This document shows, in pieces, positions 57,501 through 64,000 of a stretch of DNA of 64,000 nt. The notes below the pieces were generated by a model. That model did no database searches. It was not told the origin of the DNA and saw only the letters and a program-made list of their open reading frames with translations. A program made the translations under genes and the position numbers. The stretch comes from Phragmites australis. Lineage: Eukaryota; Streptophyta; Magnoliopsida; Poales; Poaceae. The DNA lies in assembly GCF_958298935.1 (NCBI RefSeq), contig NC_084935.1:7202001-7266000 (forward strand), written 5' to 3'. Positions within the stretch are counted from its first letter, which is position 1. Each line of letters opens with the position of its first letter.

Positions 57501-59684
57501 ACGTATGATTATTATCCTCAACGGTGTCTGAACTTGTATAAAAACGTTCTCCTATGATTTGTCTAATTAAAGTATCATCTATTTTTTCGACAAGTTCTTT
57601 AGATAGATGGTTAACAAATGATCGATAACACTTTTCAGCTCAAGAATTCAGATTTCCAGCTAAAATATTTATGTCCTTCTGGCCGGAGCAAAGATTTGTC
57701 TAGTATTTTTTTATATATAGAAGAAGAAACGTTTCTAGGTTGAATGCATCGGCTATTGAGCTTTCATACAAGGGACAGTGGACAAGTGGACTTATATGGG
57801 TTATGCCAAAAACGGAACAAGTATTGCTAGCCCATTAGGTGTTACGAGATTTCCCTAGAAAAATTAGGTAACACGACATTGGGTTTACCACCCTTCTTCA
57901 GTAGTGGGCGGTGGCGATTTGTTATCCAAATGGAGGTCTAAGATCTAGTTGGGCTGGGCTGCACCTCTGCATTCTTCCTTCTCTTTGGAATGAATCTCTT
58001 GGGCCTCTAGAGGGTCCCAAGAATTATTTTTTTCCACTACCAAAAGAGAGGGAAATGTGAAGAAGAACCCTAGCTGCTGTTGTGGGAGAGGTGACACCAA
58101 AAGAGTAGCAACGGCCACCTGATGTTTCACCACCGGTCCCCTTCCTCTCTTCTTCGGCGTTCTCGTTGACGTTGAGTGGGTAGGGGATCCGTCCTTTTCT
58201 AGGACCGGTGGTAAAACATTGGTGTTGCTACCAACGAAATTGGTTCCAAGATGCAAGTCCTATCCTGCTATGAAAATTATTAAAAGTTCACTTTCTGTAT
58301 CCGTGATCATTGGCAATCATGTTGACATTGCAAGATCTCGGTTTGTTTTAGGAAGATAAAAAATTCCAGCACAGTTTATGGCCTCGTACTTGATGGTAAT
58401 AAGTTATCCAACTAGGATATTCAATGTAAAAGTTAGATACTAATGTACTTTCTTGAATTATTATTAATAGAAATGAGAGGGTCTTTAAAGAAAAACCATT
58501 AGAAAGGAAATGTGCGGCGCATACAGGTTTTTCCTAAAAACAAAAAAAAATTTGTGGCGCGTACGAGCTCTTTCCCTGTGCAATTTGCTACTTTAGGTCG
58601 ACTGCTTCATCGTCATCAGTTATGCTATTCTAGGTTGATTGCTTCATCGTCGTCATCTATGAATTTTGTATTTGGGCTACTAGATTTAGTAAATCCGTAG
58701 AAGGTGACGCCGGATTTGATTATTTACCTTTTCCGGTGAGGATATCGCTGGTGTTTGCTCAGAGTCTGCGTCTTAATAGTAGATTCGAGACGTTAGCTAT
58801 TGCAGCTTTTAAATGATTGGGGCTTGTCGGAGTTGGTACAGTGTTTGAACTTCGGTTTCAACTACTGTGGGACGTGGTAAAGAATGACCATGGTAACCGA
58901 AGAGAAGAAAAGTACCTGGTTGTGTGGTCTTTGTAATTTCTTTATTCTTTTAGTGACCTCAATGTATTATGTAGATGCATTTCTTCCATGTTTAATATAA
59001 TTCCAGCTCTGTTCGAGAAAAATATTTCAGTACACAAATTTGTTTCCTTCGAGTAACTTGGAGCGTCACGTAGCCTAACGCGGTGTTCTCCAAGAAAAGA
59101 AACGTAGCTTAACACGGCCAACTCACACGTGAGTACATGACGAGAGATGGCGTTTCCATCTTCGCGGGCTGATGACGACCCAACCCAGGCATACGGCAGG
59201 TAACATAGCTCACATCTCAACGACTCTGCAGTCCTGTAGATGATCCCGATCCCCGGCTGCGTGCCGAGAATTCGGCCCGGCGCGGGGTTTCGCTTTCCGA
59301 CGCGAGTTAAACCTGCGCCTGACCAGCAAGCGGGAATAAACCCTCGTGGATACCCTGCTCTCCAAGAAAGAAAAGCGAAAAGAAATAAGAAAAGTCCCGA
59401 AAAAAAACTCACGCAAGTCCGCAAAAGGGGAGGCAACCAAACCGCGCCACCGACTCGAGGCCTCGCGACGCGACACAAACGCGCCTCGTCTCCCGCCGCC
59501 GCCGCCGCCGCCGCCATTGGCCATCTCCAGCCCCCTAGGTTCGGTTCGGCTGCGCGTCCGGGCCTTGGTGCCGCGGCGCGGACTGTGCTGGGGTTTTGGT
59601 GGGGGATACGGGAGGGGTGGCGTCGTATGGTCTGCGGTGGCCTCTGATCCGGTGAAGGAAGCAGCAGCGGGAGGAGGCGTCTCC
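54561..59684. other. Intergenic region between the Gypsy element and ABC1K
   Basis: 54600-56800 is moderately GC-rich with many short open frames on both strands but no recognisable protein motif. 56800-58950 is AT-rich, with a (TA)n run at 57332. I found no complete transposon or gene. The part from about 59200 is probably the ABC1K promoter and 5' UTR, including a (CCG)n run at 59495-59515. Confidence 0.4.
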
Positions 59685-59685
59685 G

Positions 59686-62600
59686 ATGCTACGGCTAGTG
59701 GGGATCAGCGAGAGGTGCGGCTCGATTCCTCGTTTTCTCTTTCGCGCTCTGTTTGCCCTGTCGCGGCTGGTGGAGGGGGGAAGGGGGGGGGGTCTGCTCC
59801 AGGGTTCAGATTTTGTTAGAAGCGGCTGTATTTTGGCTTGAATTTGTGTACCGGAAGCCCAGAAGTTCGCTTGCTGCCTACATACCCATGGCACTCCGAA
59901 ACTTTGGGGCCGTTGTGATCGATTCCCCTTCTGATTTAGCTTAGGTTAGCCAATTCACAAAGATATGTATGAAGGTAGCGCTTTCCGTTAGCCAGCAGAA
60001 TCAAGCGTGTCATTTTGATGTGTGCGTGCCCGTAGATAGGGTTCGTGCAGCCCACTTAACTAAATTCTCTGTGAATTCATGCCACTTGGAAATTTTGGGA
60101 TTGTTGTGATCAATTGGTCCTTCTAATTCAGCTTTAATTAGTCGATTCACGCACATATGTATGGAGGTAGAGCTTTCTGTTGGTCTGCAGGATCAATGTG
60201 AGATTTGATGAGTGCATTGTTGGAATTTGCAAAGTTTCCATGTACATGCCAACAAACTGCAACTATTTTGGTTGTGATTGTGCTTTGGTCAGGCCAACTG
60301 TAAACGTGCTCCAATCACTTTCGTTTTGTGCACATATTTTGATCTAAATTTCACCTTGTAAAATTAGCTTCCTGGCAAGTGGCAGTTATGCTTGAAAACT
60401 TGCAAATTCTTGACAGTTTCTGTTTCCATGGTTGAGCAGGTTGTTGGCGATCGGAACAAATAGGCGGGCAGCCAAAATTTCCCAGCCAAGCCACAGCAGT
60501 GGGTACTACACAGCAGTGAGGGACAATGGCTATTCGACAAGGCGAAATATTCCAGCCGTCTTCTCGAGAATGTTCTCACATTACAAGGTCTTGGTCAGAA
60601 AGAACAGAAGCGATGATCACAAGTGCAGAAACAGGATGTCTAGAGGATACCACACCCTCTCTGTTGCAGTAGCAAATTCATCGGCAACCCAACAAGCCCA
60701 ATTGGCATGGAAGCGGCTCAGTCATATGTACTCGTATAGCAGTCCCCGGTTACCTCTCATGAGCCGGGCAGCCTGTGCTGTAAGCCTGTCCGTTACGAGG
60801 TTCCATGTTATCCCTGGCGTCATGGCTCTAGCTTTTGGCAAGATGGCACTTGCAAGGCCTGTCCTGGCAGATTCACAACTGTACAAGCCCACAATGGATG
60901 GTATCGTCACAAAGGCACAAGATGCTCGCCAGTTTCTGTCATCTATGGTTTGGTCAATCTGGGAGGGCATCACTTTGCTTATTAGAGCAGTGCATTTGAC
61001 ATTCTTGTTCTTTCCTGCAACTGCATTAGCTCCATTTGCTGATAGTTTCAGTGTTGCATTCAGAAGAAGGTGGCTTAGTCTTGTGCGCCAGACCCTTGAA
61101 AAGGCTGGGCCAGCATTCATTAAGTGGGGCCAGTGGGCTGCAACACGCCCTGATCTTTTTCCAAGTGATCTCTGTGTTGAGCTCGCAAAGCTTCACAGCG
61201 CAGCTCCAGCTCATGGCTTTGCTTACAGCAAGGCTGCCATTGAGAAGGCATTTGGTCGCGAACTTTCTGAAATATTTGCGACTTTTGAGGAGAACCCGGT
61301 AGCTTCTGGAAGCATTGCACAAATACATCGGGCTACACTAAAAAATCAGCATCCTGGAAAGCATGTTGCTGTTAAGGTGAGGCATCCTGGTGTTGGTGAA
61401 TCAATCAAGAGAGACTTTCTACTCATCAATCTTGTGGCAAAAGTTTCTAATGTCGTCCCTGGATTGAGCTGGCTGCGGCTGGATGAGAGTGTCCGCCAGT
61501 TTGCAGTATTCATGATGTCTCAAGTTGACCTTTCAAGGGAAGCTGCTCATTTGAGTCGTTTTATCTACAACTTCCGCAGATGGAGACATGTGTCTTTCCC
61601 AAAGCCCTTATATCCCCTTGTGCATCCATCTGTCCTTGTTGAGACTTTTGAGAATGGAGAAAGTGTTTCTCGTTTTATGGATGAAATCGAAGGAAATGCT
61701 CGGATGAAGAGAGAACTTGCCCATATTGGGACATATGCTTTCTTGAAGATGCTCCTGGTATGTGCATTTTCAAAACATGTATTTCTTTTTTGTTTTTCCC
61801 CTTAAACTGGTGTTTGTATGCGGTTGTGTGTGGTAGGTATTGTGGATTTGCATTCATAGGAGCATTTTCCCCCATTCTGCAGGAGGACAATTTTATTCAC
61901 GCGGATATGCACCCTGGGAACATTCTTGTCCGTCTACATGAGAGCAAGCTTTCAAGGAAAAGATTTTTTAGAGCTAAGCCCCATATTGTGTTTCTTGATG
62001 TGGGCATGACTGCTGAGCTCACACGAGCTGATCGTGATAACTTACAACAGTTCTTCAAGGCGGTGGCCACCAGAGATGGTCGTACTGCTGCTAACTGTAC
62101 CCTAAAGTTATCAAAAAATCAGAGTTGTCCAAATCCAGTGGCATTTACTGAGGTAAAGAGTGAAACCATGCTTCAGGACAAAACAGTAAACATTTAGAGC
62201 TCATTTATATTTGATAATCTTATCTACGTGTCTGAATGCAACCAGCTTCATTTTGGCCATCAAATATGTCATAGATCTACATTTATTTATTCTTGTGCAT
62301 TGATTCAGTAACTGTCACAATAAAATGGTGGTGGTGCTCTTGATGCATCTGGCTATCTGCATATGCAGATAATACAATTTTAGACTGTCAAGGACAGTCT
62401 TTCATAATGATTTATTTAACTATACACGGTGATACTAGACAATAGCAGCAGTTTCGAAAAGTCTTATATGGGGCTTTGATGACACGAAATGTGACTGACC
62501 ACTAGAGTGACCATTTCTTGAAGTATGCTGGGTTGCTGACACATGCAGTGTAGGTAAATCGCTGTGCATTAGAAGGTCGCTGGCTCTAGCTTCATATAAT

Positions 62601-64000
62601 ATATGATGTATTTATCCAACTTGATGCTCTTTTGTGGCCTGTTGCTTCTTTTTTAATCCAGCATTTGACAATTTCATCTTCATTTGTTGACTGTTTCTGC
62701 TATACTACTGATACTGCAGTACTAATTGTACACATTTTTTTTCATGAATAACGATTTTATTTTCATTGTTGATAGGAGCTGGATAAGACATTTACATTCT
62801 GGGGAACGCCTGAGGGGTACGTTTTTCATCCGGTTGAATGCATGCACCAATTGCTTGACACAGTTCGCCGCCACAAAGTTAACATTGATGGCAACATCTG
62901 TACTGTAATGGTTACCATTTTGGTTCTCGAGGTAAACCTCTTTGGTAAAACTCAATGTCTTTCAAATATTCTAATCTTAACTATTACGCTTGGCGGGAAA
63001 GGGATTTGATGATATCTGATTAAAAATTATGTACCTATAGGTAGAGGTGAAAACGGATTGGATACGGACGATAATGGTCATTCCATATCCTTATCCTTAT
63101 TTTTAATCGAAAATGAAACGAATACGGAAATCCCGGATATAGAAATGAATACAGATAGTATCGGAAACAAATACGGTGCGAATGTGAATCGAATACAAAT
63201 ACGGATCTGGATATCTGTCAAAGTATAAAGACCCCTTAAATTGTGCGTATAAAAATAAGAAAATAACAATGTAGTATAACATCACACATAAGGAAAATAA
63301 ATTATGTGTATAAGAACAGCAAAAGTAACAATCTAGTCTAAGTAGTTAGGGCCGTGGTGGGTTGTTGCCCTATTGGCGATGGTGATGGGCTTGATCTTCA
63401 ATGGGCCGGGTGAATACGATATTATCCGTATCATTATCCAGATATTATCCATTTTCGTATCCGTATCCGGCTCAAAAGCGCTTCCGTTTCCGTATCCTTA
63501 TTTGGATAAGAAATATCTGTTGTCCGTATCCGGATAAAACCATCAGTATCCGTTTTTCGGGATCCGGAGCGGAAAATATCCGAACCGTTTTCAAGCCTAC
63601 TTAGATGTGCAAATTCAAATTCCTGTTTGAGAAGAAAGGTTTAACGATATAGCATGTACGAACTGAACAAGATTGTATCAAAAGACGTTAAATTTCTGGA
63701 TTTTTTCATTGATCATATTTCACTTGACCAAACTTCATATGGGATTATGTATGAGAGAACATTTTTGTTGGATGCATTTTTAGTGAGCATTGCATTTTGA
63801 ACGTGGACTTGTCTAGAGAAATAGTACCAGCTACCAGTATCTTTCTTTTTATGCTACAAACTAATTTAATATCCCTTGCATAAGAATAACCTCTATTTTC
63901 TTACAGAAAGATACCTAATATGCTTATGTGGTAATACTTTTGTAGGGGTGGCAACGCAAGCTAGACCCAGGCTTTGATATCATGCACACATTGAAGACTT
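59686..64000 (+). CDS. ABC1/ADCK-type atypical kinase (UbiB family), 5' part; runs off the window
   Basis: ABC1K/ADCK proteins are atypical kinases of mitochondria and plastids, linked to prenyl-lipid (ubiquinone, plastoquinone) metabolism. Exons are 59686-59714, 60440-61757, 61883-62152, 62776-62931 and 63946 onward; all joins are GT-AG and in phase. The 10-codon first exon (MLRLVGISER) is inferred because it supplies the only good ATG and the right phase; M-F-S-H-Y (around 60569) is an alternative start. Family marks are AFIKWGQWAATRPDLFP (KxGQ, K238), ASGSIAQIH (Ala-rich loop, about 298), VAVKVRHPG (K322), HADMHPGNIL (D457, N462) and FLDVGM (D488). The Arg-rich N-terminus suggests organelle import, probably mitochondrial (ADCK2-like), by inference. 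About 609 codons are inside the window and the 3' end is missing. Confidence 0.9.
59886..60194 (+). repeat. Imperfect duplication inside ABC1K intron 1
   Basis: A segment of about 110 bp (59886-59998) is repeated in diverged form at 60078-60190. Shared stretches include CCATGGCACT / TCATGCCACT, GTTGTGATCRATT, ATATGTATGRAGGTAGMGCTTTC and CAGRATCAA. Both copies lie between the short first exon and exon 2. Confidence 0.7.
63042..63599. mobile_element. Ds-like non-autonomous hAT element in ABC1K intron 4
   Basis: The ends are TAGAGGTGAAAACGGATTGG and, on the - strand, TAGGCTTGAAAACGGTTCGG. These resemble the Ac/Ds terminus TAGGGATGAAA and carry the AAACGG motif bound by Ac transposase. The subterminal parts are full of GGATACGGA / TCCGTATCC-type repeats. 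At 558 bp it has no transposase. An 8-bp target duplication is not clean (CCTATAGG versus CTTAGATG), so the insertion is probably old. Confidence 0.75.

Noticed and set aside
57945..58256. 103-aa - strand frame
   Set aside because: It is Pro/Ser/Lys-rich without any recognisable domain, and there is no supporting context.
59210..59517. - strand ORFs starting with poly-Gly or poly-Ala (104 and 191 aa)
   Set aside because: They begin in a (CCG)n microsatellite in the probable ABC1K 5' region. The homopolymer start is the repeat read in two frames.

Overview
This is a stretch of a grass (Poaceae) nuclear chromosome. The evidence is GT-AG interrupted plant genes with very GC-rich 5' exons (LHCB4, MYB), monocot-type MITEs (Tourist, Stowaway, hAT), a Helitron, a CACTA element, a Mutator-like element and Ty3/Gypsy elements of the type that carries an antisense ORF. 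The mix fits a panicoid or andropogonoid grass, but the species cannot be named from the sequence. No bacterial operon, rRNA, tRNA or CRISPR array was seen.

Four protein-coding genes were found, all on the + strand. (1) THF1/Psb29 (thylakoid formation) has five coding exons at 6927-11328, giving 280 aa. (2) LHCB4, the CP29 minor antenna protein of photosystem II, has two exons at 12469-13427, giving 289 aa. It begins only 1.1 kb after THF1, so two photosystem-II-related genes are neighbours. (3) An R2R3-MYB transcription factor has three exons at 26663-27950, giving 366 aa. (4) The 5' part of an ABC1/ADCK atypical kinase gene has exons from 59686 and runs off the right edge.

Transposable elements fill most of the rest. 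1-3324 is a decayed Gypsy end. 3325-4480 is an AT-rich LTR-like relic. Small elements sit beside or inside genes: a hAT MITE at 5455-5632, a Helitron in THF1 intron 3, a Tourist MITE in THF1 intron 4, a Stowaway at 24998-25248, a foldback upstream of the MYB gene, and a Ds-like hAT in an ABC1K intron. About 15117-23250 is a Mutator-like element (MULE) with long hairpin-rich terminal inverted repeats. It encodes a decayed MURA transposase plus two passenger genes, a plant-mobile-domain (PMD) protein and a GRF-type zinc-finger protein. 29630-33570 is a CACTA-like element split by a solo Gypsy LTR (31912-33452) that has a 5-bp target duplication. 33609-41042 holds two relics of one long LTR family, the first interrupted by a 2.5-kb solo LTR. 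41043-54029 is a large Gypsy element whose gag-pol lies on the - strand and which also carries an antisense gene with its own TATA box, an intron and a coiled-coil product. Its right-hand LTR is reduced to about 16 bp.

The most unusual item is the MULE that packages transposase, PMD and GRF zinc-finger genes between fold-back-rich ends. The next is the antisense gene of the Gypsy element. Both copies here are mutated and look inactive.
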